DNA of 40,117 bases from a bacterium (GCA_029976805.1 JAPOLY010000016.1:1-40117), one strand, 5' to 3'. Shown: positions 29,825-38,521, numbered from the stretch's first letter. A program made the numbers and translations. The notes: generated from the letters alone by a model not told the origin.

Positions 29825-30894
29825 GGACTCTCTTCTTCCTCGGTCTTGTCCGCTTTTTTGGCGCTGTACAAAATAATCTTGTCAAACTTGACCGAATCTC
29901 GCGTGATTCGCTCTGGCAACGATCCTGCGACCCAAAAGACCTGATCAATATCGATGTTTCGGCTACTGCCTCCTGTATCCGAGGCTCTCACCAGAAGATA
30001 GAAAAGGCCCTCTTCGACATTTTTCTTCCACAGGAGTATATCTTCTTCAATCCCCTTTACGGTCACATTTGCCATCTGGTCACCATTGATCTCGAGGGTA
30101 ATCCCCTCTTCCACCACATAACGAACCGAAACTTCGGCTGTTGCCTCAACCAGATTTTGCGAAGGATTGATTTCAACCTTTCCGGAATTCCTCAATCCCG
30201 GGGGATCAAACTCGACCAAACCCAGGTCATCTCCGGTAATCAACAACTCTACCTCGTCAACAATCATTGGAGCGGAGATTCCGTTGGTATCGATCTCACG
30301 GGATAGAACATTGACTCCATCCCCTTCGAGCACTGACTCTGGTCCACTCAGGGTAACTGTCGGCGGAATCGCCCGGATATTTTCACTGTTGATCTGATAA
30401 CCGGGTGCGGGCAATCCCTTGAGAATCGGTCGGACTTCCTTTTGAACCTTGACCAGACGCTCCACCTGAACATCGATACTCGCAGGGTCGATGCTCTGGA
30501 TCGTCAGTCCTGTTGGAAGATCAAAGATCTCCTCCAATCGCAACTGGACCAAGCGGCTTTTGTCGACTGTCAGGGTTCCGATGATTTGCGGACTCTCTTC
30601 AGAGAACCTTGCGAGCACGTTTCGCGGGCCGGAAAGGTTGATTCTCACATTACCTGAGAAATTATCACCCCTTTGACCAATCAAACGGCTGTCGTCAATT
30701 TTTTGACTAACAATGATCTGCTCAGTGTCGTTGGCCGGCTTCAGAATGATGGTCGCTTCACGGATCTCCTCATGACCGGTGTTTCCAAACGCGTATGCCC
30801 AGACGACGATCGCCAAAACCATACTCGTCAACTTATTGCGAGTGTTCCCAAAGAAGGTCTCCATGAGACGGACATTCAAGGGTGTTTTGTTCAA
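29821..30894 (-). CDS. cdaR: CdaR-like YbbR-domain protein, regulator of cyclic-di-AMP synthase
   Basis: The 357-residue protein has a short cytosolic N-terminus, one transmembrane helix (about 22-38: KLTSMVLAIVVWAYAFGN) and an extracytoplasmic part built of YbbR-type beta repeats (for example about 80-150, TLTVDKSRLVQLRLEE, and 165-240, PTVTLSGPESVL). The tail is charged. CdaR proteins sit in the membrane next to CdaA and tune its activity. It overlaps cdaA upstream and glmM downstream, 4 bp each, which is the conserved order. Repeat identity is diverged, so the assignment leans on context. Confidence 0.88.
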   Translation of the reverse strand: MNKTPLNVRLMETFFGNTRNKLTSMVLAIVVWAYAFGNTGHEEIREATIILKPANDTEQIIVSQKIDDSRLIGQRGDNFSGNVRINLSGPRNVLARFSEESPQIIGTLTVDKSRLVQLRLEEIFDLPTGLTIQSIDPASIDVQVERLVKVQKEVRPILKGLPAPGYQINSENIRAIPPTVTLSGPESVLEGDGVNVLSREIDTNGISAPMIVDEVELLITGDDLGLVEFDPPGLRNSGKVEINPSQNLVEATAEVSVRYVVEEGITLEINGDQMANVTVKGIEEDILLWKKNVEEGLFYLLVRASDTGGSSRNIDIDQVFWVAGSLPERITRDSVKFDKIILYSAKKADKTEEEESP

Positions 30895-31745
30895 GAGTCA
30901 CTCCCCTTTCCGTCCAATCCCAACAACGATTGAAGGGGCCCCGTTTTTTCAGGTTCATCCGTTTTCGTGTAATAAGACCTCAATCGCTCTGCCAACTCCT
31001 CGCGATCCAGATCCCTGAAGACCTCACCCCTCACACAAATCGAGACACTTCCGGTCTCCTCACTGACCACGATGGTGACGGCATCTGATTCTTCAGTGAG
31101 TCCAACTGCTGCCCTGTGACGGGTACCCGCCCATGAACCGAGTTGTTCATTTTCGGAAAGGGGCAAGAGACAACCTGCCGCAGCAATTCGCCCCTTCTGA
31201 ATCACCACCGCACCATCATGAAGAGCGGTGCCTGGATAGAAGATGGAATTGATGATCTCAGAGGAGACTTCTGCGTCGAGAATGGTTCCCCTGTCTACCC
31301 ATGGATTGAGTGTTTGATCACGCTCAATGGCAAACAGGGCACCAATCTTGGCTTTGGAGAGCATTTGGCAAGATCGCACCAGAACGACGACCAATTCCTG
31401 TTCATCGCGAACCAATTCTCCAAAAATCGGAGCCTGACTCAACCTGACAAGTCCCCGACGTAACTCTGGCTGCAGGATGACGATGATCGCTGTGAATGCC
31501 GCAGGTGTAATCACCGTCAAGAGGAATCCGATACGCTCAAGGTTCAGGTAGGTGACAGCGAGACGCGTACCGACCACGGCGATAATCACCGAAAGCGCCA
31601 GTCCCTTGAGCACACCGGCACCACGTGTTCCCTCACAGAAAACGATGAATCCATAAATCAGCAGATAGATCACGCTGATTTCAAAGAGAACTCGCCACGG
31701 TCCAATGGCTTCAACCGCTGTCCATATCGCATTGAACTCGTTCAA
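30891..31745 (-). CDS. cdaA: Membrane diadenylate cyclase CdaA (DisA_N domain)
   Basis: CdaA makes cyclic-di-AMP from two ATP. The 284-residue protein has three N-terminal transmembrane helices (about 20-37, 46-66 and 73-92) and a DAC domain (about 105-250) with the active-site motifs DGA (177-179) and GTRHR (207-211). The 35-residue tail is polar. It overlaps folP upstream and cdaR downstream by 4 bp. The presence of the enzyme in an operon with lptE shows a diderm that uses cyclic-di-AMP. Confidence 0.95.
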   Translation of the reverse strand: MNEFNAIWTAVEAIGPWRVLFEISVIYLLIYGFIVFCEGTRGAGVLKGLALSVIIAVVGTRLAVTYLNLERIGFLLTVITPAAFTAIIVILQPELRRGLVRLSQAPIFGELVRDEQELVVVLVRSCQMLSKAKIGALFAIERDQTLNPWVDRGTILDAEVSSEIINSIFYPGTALHDGAVVIQKGRIAAAGCLLPLSENEQLGSWAGTRHRAAVGLTEESDAVTIVVSEETGSVSICVRGEVFRDLDREELAERLRSYYTKTDEPEKTGPLQSLLGLDGKGSDS

Positions 31746-32572
31746 GCCTGAACCTCCCGATCCGGGTTCATGATCTTATTCTGATGATTGATGGCTTCGA
31801 GAACATTCAGAAAGCGAACCGTCTCGCCAACGTCATGCACCCTCACCCACTCGGCAGCCGCTCTTTGAGCCATCGCTACAAACGCAAGAGAGCCCGGCAA
31901 ACGATCTGCAGCCGGTGCTCCATCGAGAGCTCCTGTGCAGGCTTTTCGCGATGCACCCAGCATGACCGGTATCCCGAAACTCCTGAAACTGGCAAGTTCT
32001 GCAGCAAGAAGATAGTTATCCTCCAGCCTTTTGCCAAATCCAATGCCGGGATCGATGATCAACTGGTCTTTTCTGCCACCAGCTGCAACAAAATCCTCGA
32101 TACGACCCTGAAAAAAATCTCGAACATCCGCGATCACATCTGAGTATTGCGGATTGTCCTGCATCGTTTCGGGAGTCCCCTGCCGGTGCATCAAAACCAC
32201 ATTCAACTCTTCTTCTATGACAAATCGAATCAGATCAGGATCATCCCTGAGAGCAGACGTGTCATTGATAATGGTCGCTCCCAAATTTGCTGCTGCCCTT
32301 GCGACAGCCACTCTTCGAGTATCGATGCTCACAGGAACACCGATCTGTTTGCCAATGGCTTCAAGGCAGGGAAGAACCCGATCCAGTTCTTCCTGGACAC
32401 TGATTTCCCTGCTACCGGGGCGTGTGGACTCTCCTCCAACATCGATGGCAGTCGCACCCTCTTCGACCATCCGGCTCGCCTTTTCCAGAGCACGGTCGAG
32501 ATTCTGCCACAGACCACCATCGCTGAAGGAATCCGGGGTCACATTCAGGATACCAAGAACCTTCACTGACAA
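31742..32572 (-). CDS. folP: Dihydropteroate synthase
   Basis: FolP joins 6-hydroxymethyl-dihydropterin pyrophosphate with p-aminobenzoate in folate synthesis and is the sulfonamide target. The TTG at 32572 is 7 nt after AGAGG and gives 276 residues starting (M)SVKVLGILNVTPDSFSDGG; a TTG five codons earlier has no ribosome site. Motifs seen are the NVTPDSFSDGG loop, GGESTRPGS, VSIDTRR, INDTSAL, DPGIGFGKR and LGASRK. It overlaps cdaA by 4 bp, an association seen in several bacteria. Confidence 0.95.
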   Translation of the reverse strand: MSVKVLGILNVTPDSFSDGGLWQNLDRALEKASRMVEEGATAIDVGGESTRPGSREISVQEELDRVLPCLEAIGKQIGVPVSIDTRRVAVARAAANLGATIINDTSALRDDPDLIRFVIEEELNVVLMHRQGTPETMQDNPQYSDVIADVRDFFQGRIEDFVAAGGRKDQLIIDPGIGFGKRLEDNYLLAAELASFRSFGIPVMLGASRKACTGALDGAPAADRLPGSLAFVAMAQRAAAEWVRVHDVGETVRFLNVLEAINHQNKIMNPDREVQA

Positions 32573-32598
32573 TCTGATACCTCTCAAATGGCTGATTG

Positions 32599-33102
32599 TT
32601 ACCAGGGTTCAATTTCGGTAATGATTCGGCGGGCAAGGTCGGTCAGCGCTTCTCGCCTGGCTACTTCAATCGTTTCACCTGCAGCGAGTGAATAGGAAGC
32701 CCTCGCCTCCACCGATCTTTCCAGAAGAACCCTCTCGTCACGGCTGCGGATCAGTTGGATCCCTACCCTCATGACGATCCCCGATTCCTGGATTTCACCC
32801 GATCCACTTTCGACAAGAACACCTTCTTCAAACTCGAGGACTGATCCTCGCAAAATCGCATTTGAGTTCTCAATCGACGTCACTTCTGCAGGGGTCATCA
32901 ATTGTAACTCCCGCTTGACGGCTCTCGTCAGTTCATATTCAAGATCTTTACGAAATGGAATCGTCTCGTTCTTGAATACAGGAACCGAGATTCTCGAAAC
33001 TCCCCGTGGCATACGGTAACCCGCACTGTAGCCACAACCGGAGGCGATCAGTGAACCTCCAAGAATCAACAGCAAAAGCAGAGATCTCATGCTGTCGTTC
33101 AT
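32599..33102 (-). CDS. lptE: LptE-like lipopolysaccharide assembly lipoprotein
   Basis: LptE is the outer-membrane lipoprotein that plugs the LptD barrel during lipopolysaccharide insertion. The 167-residue protein has a lipobox (IASGC, Cys23), followed by GYSAGYRMPRGVSRISVPVF, a typical LptE start, an alternating beta pattern (AILRGSVLEFEEG) and a C-terminal helix (EVARREALTDLARRIITEI). Sequence conservation in the family is low, but these features and its place after a BamD-like gene agree. It overlaps that gene by 4 bp. Confidence 0.85.
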   Translation of the reverse strand: MNDSMRSLLLLLILGGSLIASGCGYSAGYRMPRGVSRISVPVFKNETIPFRKDLEYELTRAVKRELQLMTPAEVTSIENSNAILRGSVLEFEEGVLVESGSGEIQESGIVMRVGIQLIRSRDERVLLERSVEARASYSLAAGETIEVARREALTDLARRIITEIEPW

Positions 33103-34028
33103 CGATTACTCATTTCCAATTTGGATCGGATTTGCTCCAAAACCTGTTGGGCTTCGGACGCTTCAGGAGTTCCGCTCGATTCGATCAGGACTTTTTCCAG
33201 ATAAATCCGTGCAGACTCAAATTTTTCGATCCGAATATAAAAATCTGCGATCTGTAATCTTCGGCGTGCCTTGAAGCCGTCTATTTTTTCAAGACTCTCT
33301 CTGGCCCTGGCCGCTTCTCCTTGTCCCGGGAAAAGGCGTAAATACCTGCGGTAATATCGCTCTGCCGAGATGAGGATTCCCAAATCGTAATCCACACCTT
33401 TCAACTGAGCCATTGCAGAATCTCCCGCGAGAAGCTGTGCTGCTGCAATCCAGTCACTTTCGGGATACTCCCTGACGATACGGGTGAAATAACGCTCCGC
33501 CTCTTCAGGTTGGTCATTCTTCAGATACCAGTTTCCACAGTGAAAAATGGCATCCGCGGTGAAATTCATGAATGGATAATCCTTGATAAGATTATTAAGG
33601 ACTTCCAACCCTCGGCTCTCAGCGTTGACCTCGAGACCAAACAGTCTCCTGGTTGCTCCTGTCAGGTATGAAAATCCGATGTTGTAACGAATCTGAAGTG
33701 ATTCCTCGAGTGTCTGGGGGCCAGGATCTGATTCAGAAATTTCTTCTGTGACTCTCAGTGCTTCATCGTATTGACGACTTGCCACCAGTGCCCTGACCAG
33801 GTCGAGACGAACTCTGGAAATCAGGGGACCTCGTCGAGGCACATCGTCTTCGAACAAATACAGTTCGATGGCATCCTGAAAGAGGGAAATCGCTTTTTCA
33901 GAATTGCCACCTTCGGTGGCTGCCCGTGCCTCGGAAAGGATGCGCGAGAATTCTCCATCTCCAGGTATCTCTGCAGATTGAAGAGCCAGCAGCATCAGAA
34001 TCAAATGGGCACCGTTGCAAAATGTCAT
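33099..34028 (-). CDS. BamD/YfiO-like tetratricopeptide protein
   Basis: The 309-residue protein has a short hydrophobic leader (about 8-18) and at least five TPR-like helix pairs. The last three match the BamD pattern: an ERYFTRIVREYPESDW repeat, SAERYYRRYLRLFPGQ, and ADFYIRIEKFESARIYLEKV with regularly placed Tyr/Ala. BamD is the essential lipoprotein of the beta-barrel assembly complex. No lipobox is visible here, so it may be soluble in the periplasm or a related assembly factor. It precedes lptE with a 4-bp overlap, which supports an outer-membrane role. The ATG follows AGGGGG closely. Confidence 0.72.
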   Translation of the reverse strand: MTFCNGAHLILMLLALQSAEIPGDGEFSRILSEARAATEGGNSEKAISLFQDAIELYLFEDDVPRRGPLISRVRLDLVRALVASRQYDEALRVTEEISESDPGPQTLEESLQIRYNIGFSYLTGATRRLFGLEVNAESRGLEVLNNLIKDYPFMNFTADAIFHCGNWYLKNDQPEEAERYFTRIVREYPESDWIAAAQLLAGDSAMAQLKGVDYDLGILISAERYYRRYLRLFPGQGEAARARESLEKIDGFKARRRLQIADFYIRIEKFESARIYLEKVLIESSGTPEASEAQQVLEQIRSKLEMSNR

Positions 34029-34066
34029 TCCCCCTGCTTCCCATCAGCCTGCCCTTAAAGGAGGGC

Positions 34067-34822
34067 TCAGACTCGTAGATATCTTAACGAACGTGGCGGC
34101 CTCTCCAAGTGATGCGATATCAGTGAACTGAGAACCTCCCACCCCTTCAGGACGACCTCATCCGGCACCTGCCAACTGGGAACCTTCCCCCATTCCTGGG
34201 TTGAGTCCGCCCGCAGATAGTTCAGGAGGGCATGATCCACCGAAATCCGGCCCGATAAATCAACACAGGCAGAACAGAAAAAGCCTGCAGGAAGCTGGAA
34301 GACCAGGTCTCTTGCCGAAACCTCTGAAAGGGGTGAATCACACCCGGCACACAACTCCCAAGACGGTTGAAGTCCACTGGCGACGAGAATCGAGTGGAGA
34401 TAGCGATTCCGCAACCTTCGTCGGCCCACCCCAGAAGAAAGCAATTTGAAATACTGAAGGGTCTCCCGAAGCAAATCATCATGGGGGTCTCCGGGGGTAA
34501 ACAGGGTTCTCAACAAATCGAGCGCCAAGGTGGCATCCAACCAGACCCGCAAGTCATCGCGAAGATGACGAAAACCCTCGACCAACCTGGCTTCGGTCGC
34601 CAGTTGGAGATCTCCGTTTTTTTTACGAAAGTTGATGTCATACCAGCTGCCGGGATCAAATGGAGCATGAAAGGACGAGGAGTTCTTCGCAGGCCTGCGG
34701 GATCCCTTGGCCATCAAATCGACGATTCCATGCCCCCGGGCAAAAACCTTGACGACTTGCGAAGTCTCCGAGAAATCAGTGGTTCGCAGAACCAGTCCCC
34801 GGGTTCGGAATGACCCCTTCAT
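34067..34822 (-). CDS. recO: DNA repair protein RecO
   Basis: RecO loads RecA on gapped DNA with RecR and anneals single strands. The 251-residue protein has the N-terminal OB fold (RTRGLVLRTTDFSETSQVV, then GIVDLMAKGSRRP), the helical middle region, and a zinc site from two CxxC pairs (CAGC and CSAC, about residues 163-197). Length matches the family. Its ATG abuts the stop of the CNNM-like gene with no gap, so it is translated from the same mRNA. Confidence 0.92.
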   Translation of the reverse strand: MKGSFRTRGLVLRTTDFSETSQVVKVFARGHGIVDLMAKGSRRPAKNSSSFHAPFDPGSWYDINFRKKNGDLQLATEARLVEGFRHLRDDLRVWLDATLALDLLRTLFTPGDPHDDLLRETLQYFKLLSSGVGRRRLRNRYLHSILVASGLQPSWELCAGCDSPLSEVSARDLVFQLPAGFFCSACVDLSGRISVDHALLNYLRADSTQEWGKVPSWQVPDEVVLKGWEVLSSLISHHLERPPRSLRYLRV

Positions 34823-36118
34823 CTACGATCCGTTCCGACTCGTTTCCTGAAATGTTGCCCTGATACGCTTGATGGTTCTCTCGTCTGCACGAATCACTTT
34901 GAAAGACACCGCTGTGGTAGAGAACTCTTCGCCCTCTTTTGGAACATGTCCTATTTCCGAAAAGAGGAAACCAGCCACTGTTTCATAATCATCACTTTCA
35001 GGGAGATCGATGGAAAGCGCACGATTGATGTCCTGAATACTCGTACGGCCATCGATGTCGTAAGTGTTTTCCCCGGCTTTTCTGATCTGATCCCGACCAG
35101 CGGTATCGTACTCGTCCTCGATCTCCCCAACGATTTCTTCGAGGATGTCCTCAATCGTCACCAATCCCGTGGTGCCACCATATTCATCAAGTACGACCGC
35201 AATATGGAAGCGATCAGCCCTGAACTCTGCCAAGAGCTCATGCAGGTTCTTGTTTTCAGGAACGAAGTGACTCTTGCGAACCAGCTTCTCGATGTGCAAG
35301 GACTGCATTCCGTCATCGGCTGCATGCCTGAGCAAATCCTTGACATAAAGAACACCGATGATGTCGTCGACTTTTTTCCGGTACACCGGGATTCGGGAGT
35401 GACCACATGCCACCGCTTTTGGAATCACTTCCTCCACTGTTTCAGCGGCCTCAAAGCAAACCATGTCAGTTCGGGGAGTCATCACTTCTTCTACATCTGC
35501 TTCACGGAAATGGAGCAGGGATTCGATCATCGTTTTTTCACCCTGCTCGAGAAGCCCCTGTCTCTCTCCCATCTCAACCGCAGCCATGATGTCCGCTTCA
35601 GCGAGATCTTTCTCACTGCGATTCGCATTCCCTCCCAGTGCTTTCAGAGTACTTCTGCGTAATTTCCTGAACGCCACCGTCAATGGAGAGAACAGTTTTT
35701 CCAAGATGGAGAGGACTGGGACCAGTCGTACTGTGATCTTGGGGCCGATCCAGATGGAGATGGCCTCTGGCAACAACTCGAGAATCAATAACCCCAAAAG
35801 CAGTATCTCGAGGATCCAGAAAGCACCCCACCATGCAGCAAACACCTCAGGGTTCAGCCAGGATCCATACCATGCGACACCCTCACTTCGCAGTGAGAAT
35901 AGAACAGAAGCCCACACGCACTGGGTCAGCAACTGAAATGCCCAAAGCATCAACTCGATGCGATAGATCTGCTCCGACTCCGGATTTTCCGTGTCCTGCT
36001 CGAGCAGCACATGGTATTCGCCAGTAGAAGTCGTCCTGAAACAACGGCGAACCAGCGCAAAAAGAAACGCCATAAAAAGCGCTGCGCCATAAATGGTGTC
36101 CAACTCAAAAGTCCCCAT
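34823..36118 (-). CDS. CNNM/CorC-HlyC family membrane protein with CBS pair
   Basis: The 431-residue protein has about three N-terminal hydrophobic helices (8-25, 55-78 and 88-120) in place of a full DUF21 domain, two CBS motifs (about 205-325: VEEVMTPRTDMVCF, then HIAVVLDEYGGTTGLVTIED) and a C-terminal CorC_HlyC domain (about 345-425). Such proteins are linked to Mg or Co efflux or tolerance, often with CBS-bound nucleotide. The membrane part matches DUF21 poorly, which may reflect divergence. It is the first gene of the eight-gene run that ends at glmM; the 114 bp upstream show no clear promoter. Confidence 0.85.
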   Translation of the reverse strand: MGTFELDTIYGAALFMAFLFALVRRCFRTTSTGEYHVLLEQDTENPESEQIYRIELMLWAFQLLTQCVWASVLFSLRSEGVAWYGSWLNPEVFAAWWGAFWILEILLLGLLILELLPEAISIWIGPKITVRLVPVLSILEKLFSPLTVAFRKLRRSTLKALGGNANRSEKDLAEADIMAAVEMGERQGLLEQGEKTMIESLLHFREADVEEVMTPRTDMVCFEAAETVEEVIPKAVACGHSRIPVYRKKVDDIIGVLYVKDLLRHAADDGMQSLHIEKLVRKSHFVPENKNLHELLAEFRADRFHIAVVLDEYGGTTGLVTIEDILEEIVGEIEDEYDTAGRDQIRKAGENTYDIDGRTSIQDINRALSIDLPESDDYETVAGFLFSEIGHVPKEGEEFSTTAVSFKVIRADERTIKRIRATFQETSRNGS

Positions 36119-36232
36119 ATCAGTACCTCACCAACGCGCTGTTACCGCCGAAATCACGGCAACTTCGTTCAGGGACTTCATCGTTGGTATATGACCCTTC
36201 CGGACCATCGGGCATTTGATTTCCTCCATCAA

Positions 36233-37396
36233 TCAGCGGTCATACAAGGGCAAATAGCCCAGCGGCAATTCCAGTATCAACAGCGCCATTGCCGTCGCGT
36301 ATTCTTCACCGTAACGACTCTCCCAAGAGCCGGTATCTTTTTGCAGTTTCACGATTTGTGGCCATACGGATCGACTCCAGACATTCCAAAGCTCTCCTCT
36401 GGATTGCTGTAAAATCTGACCAGTATAGAAATTACCATAGAATGGAAAGTTGTCTGCAACATGAAATGCACCCTTGCGGGTCCTCGCCCCTTTTTCGATC
36501 AGACGACGAATGTACTCCATGCCACGCTTTCGCTCCTCAAGAGTATATTCCCCTGCGGCATCCATCGTTGAAATCGAGGCTGCAGTGATCTCATAGGAAG
36601 TTCTGTTCCTGGATCGTGTCAGGGAATAACGAAAGGTACCGTCTTCTGTAGCACACTGGCGCAGATATTCCAGGGCACGATCGATGGTCCCCTTGGGAAC
36701 ATTTACTCCGGCCTCCTTGGCTGACCTCAGCGCTTGCAGACAGCAGACCGTCAGCGAAGCCTCATCGAGCGGGTCAGAGGGGTCGTACCCCCACCCCCCC
36801 AATTTGGTTTGGCAAGACAAGATGAGTTTCACTCCGGATCGGATCACCTTGCGAATCTGCTCTTCTCTCTGGGGTGTCGGAACCTGACCGATCACCTGGC
36901 TGAGAAACAGAATGGCGTATGAATGACCGTGCATTCTGGATCTGGATTCACCCCGGTCTTCCAGATACCCCCGGTCATTGGATCGAATCGGAGAGATCAG
37001 GTAATCGACCGCTTTCTCCAGGGCTTGTCCATCCGGCCCTGAGCCAAACTCAGCGCCAGCTCCAAGAAGAGCAAGTCCCGACAAGGCTGTGACTGCTACT
37101 GGATATGTGGAAGAAAATGCACCGACACCATTTTGCTTCTCCACCAAAAAACTGATCCCCCTGCGAATGCAGCGTTCCGTCTTTGCGTCGTGAAGTGCAC
37201 CGCGAACTTCAGTCCACTTTCCTGTGGTGGAAGTGGAGTCACCCGGAGGGTCCTGCGGGATTTCCCAGTGGCATGCAGCGTGTGCGGTAGGCATGAAAAA
37301 GAGAGTCATCATGAGAACCATTAAAAACATGGCTCGGGAACAACCGAACGGAGAAATGGTGCTGGGTGAAGCAGTCTGAAAGGAATGAACCCACAT
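36233..37396 (-). CDS. Secreted prenyltransferase/squalene-cyclase-like repeat protein
   Basis: With the ATG at 37396 the product is 387 residues: a signal peptide with a long hydrophobic core (about 22-39, ending in AHA) followed by an alpha/alpha-barrel repeat domain. Repeats of the squalene oxidase/prenyltransferase type are visible (ILSCQTKLGGWGYDPSD; ALEYLRQCATEDGTFRY; KLQKDTGSWESRYGEEYATA). The end (LLILELPLGYLPLYDR) is highly typical of planctomycete members. No DxDD cyclase motif is seen, so it is probably a binding or scaffolding protein in the periplasm. The start is uncertain: the frame is open to 37654, overlapping the next gene, and no good ribosome site precedes 37396. GTG at 37447 and ATG at 37330 are alternatives. 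Confidence 0.78.
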   Translation of the reverse strand: MWVHSFQTASPSTISPFGCSRAMFLMVLMMTLFFMPTAHAACHWEIPQDPPGDSTSTTGKWTEVRGALHDAKTERCIRRGISFLVEKQNGVGAFSSTYPVAVTALSGLALLGAGAEFGSGPDGQALEKAVDYLISPIRSNDRGYLEDRGESRSRMHGHSYAILFLSQVIGQVPTPQREEQIRKVIRSGVKLILSCQTKLGGWGYDPSDPLDEASLTVCCLQALRSAKEAGVNVPKGTIDRALEYLRQCATEDGTFRYSLTRSRNRTSYEITAASISTMDAAGEYTLEERKRGMEYIRRLIEKGARTRKGAFHVADNFPFYGNFYTGQILQQSRGELWNVWSRSVWPQIVKLQKDTGSWESRYGEEYATAMALLILELPLGYLPLYDR

Positions 37397-37533
37397 TTGT
37401 TCGCGTCGAAGCAATGACACGAAAGCGGGAATCCTGACATAAAACACCCGGGAAACTGCCGACAAACGGCTTTGTTCCAGAGGGTCCTCTACAGGATCAG
37501 GGTTCGGTTCTTTGCGAGAATCCTCGTTCAAGG

Positions 37534-37824
37534 TCAGTTGGACTCCGGGAGTTTTCGGAAGTAATCCTCCAGAAGAACACGATATTTCTCGGGCAATTTC
37601 CTGCGCCCGTTGTCGTACATCTTCTGAATCACGGTCTTCGGGAGGCGTCCCCAACGACCACTCCCTTTACGATCTTTGAGTTGGCCCTGTTCCTCGGGTG
37701 GCAGTTCTCCCTCGGCCGTGCGATTGTTGGCCACTTCCTGAGAGTTTTCCGGCTTGTCCTTCATGGAACCGGGTTTGTCTTCAGTCCCCTGTCTCTGCTG
37801 ACCCTTGTCCTGCTTCTGGGACAT
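37534..37824 (-). CDS. C-terminal half of an interrupted protein (after in-frame TGA)
   Basis: This frame encodes 96 residues: a polar Gln/Lys/Glu-rich part and a conserved-looking end with WGRLPKTVIQKMYDNG and PEKYRVLLEDYFRKLPE. I recall similar ends on planctomycete and Bacteroidota secreted proteins that lie beside Q-rich coiled-coil genes. It is in the same frame as the gene ending at 37912. The 29 codons between (37825-37911) are open and read as Ser/Gly/Gln-rich linker, so the two were, or are, one protein of about 304 residues. The ATG at 37824 has no ribosome site, which argues against independent translation. Confidence 0.6.
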   Translation of the reverse strand: MSQKQDKGQQRQGTEDKPGSMKDKPENSQEVANNRTAEGELPPEEQGQLKDRKGSGRWGRLPKTVIQKMYDNGRRKLPEKYRVLLEDYFRKLPESN

Positions 37825-37911
37825 GGATTTCTGCTGACCGGACTGACGCTGATCTTCACCTCCGGAAGGTGTGCTCTGAGGGCTCCCCGACGAGGAGCCA
37901 CCACCGCTACT

Positions 37912-38448
37912 TCAGCCACCCGACAACTTTTGGACCTCATTGATCAGTTCATCGATCCTTGAAAGGGTCTGTTGCTGCATCGACTGGTTCGATTCGCCGG
38001 TTTCGTCCTGATCGAGAAGTCGCTCGATCTCTTTCATATTTTTTGAGATCTCGTCCACCAACTGCCCCACTTTGGCAGTCGGATTATTCGCATCGAGAAT
38101 ATCGAGGGGATCAAGATCGGTAACCTGCTCATCGATCAGCTTGTCCAACTCTGAACGGGTATCGCCCGATTTTTCTATGCTGGAGTCCGTTTGATCGGCA
38201 TCTGCTTTTTTAGTTTCCGCTTCAGGTTTCTTGTCAGCAACGGACTCTTTCTCTGCCGGACGCTCTTCAACAGGGCGAAGTCCCTTGAGGTCCGAAGCAT
38301 CACCCGCGTCCTGGGCAAAGAGATTTTGGGCAAACAGCCCCGGGGTCAAAATCATCCCGAGGACAATTGCACTGGCCCACACCCGCCAAGGTGAAGAGGT
38401 GAATAATCCGGCACATCGTTTCATGAGATTCATCATTTTCCGTTTCAA
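37912..38448 (-). CDS. Secreted helical protein, N-terminal part ending at an in-frame TGA
   Basis: The 178-residue frame starts at a TTG (38448; no good ribosome site, and ATGs at 38436 or 38424 are alternatives). It has a signal peptide (about 20-42, ending in LFAQ), an Ala/Glu/Lys/Asp-rich disordered region, and a helical segment (about 100-176: ELDKLIDEQVTDLD, EISKNMKEIERLLDQ, LSRIDELINEVQKL) before stopping at SGG-TGA. Reading past the stop continues Ser-Ser-Gly-Gly-Gly in frame into the next entry. The helical domain resembles partner proteins of the adjacent Q-rich gene. Possibly a pseudogene, a recoded stop or a sequence error; the function is unknown. Confidence 0.65.
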   Translation of the reverse strand: MKRKMMNLMKRCAGLFTSSPWRVWASAIVLGMILTPGLFAQNLFAQDAGDASDLKGLRPVEERPAEKESVADKKPEAETKKADADQTDSSIEKSGDTRSELDKLIDEQVTDLDPLDILDANNPTAKVGQLVDEISKNMKEIERLLDQDETGESNQSMQQQTLSRIDELINEVQKLSGG

Positions 38449-38521
38449 TGAGGATCAAATGGCTGAATCAACGTTTGATCCCACTAAATCAGTATAACCT
38501 GAAGAGTACTAAAATGTACCT

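Noticed and set aside
37880-37914. Selenocysteine insertion at the in-frame TGA
   Set aside because: The residue context is a Ser/Gly linker, unlike any redox site. The downstream hairpin is short and the linker is naturally GC-rich. It is kept only as a readthrough or mutation question.
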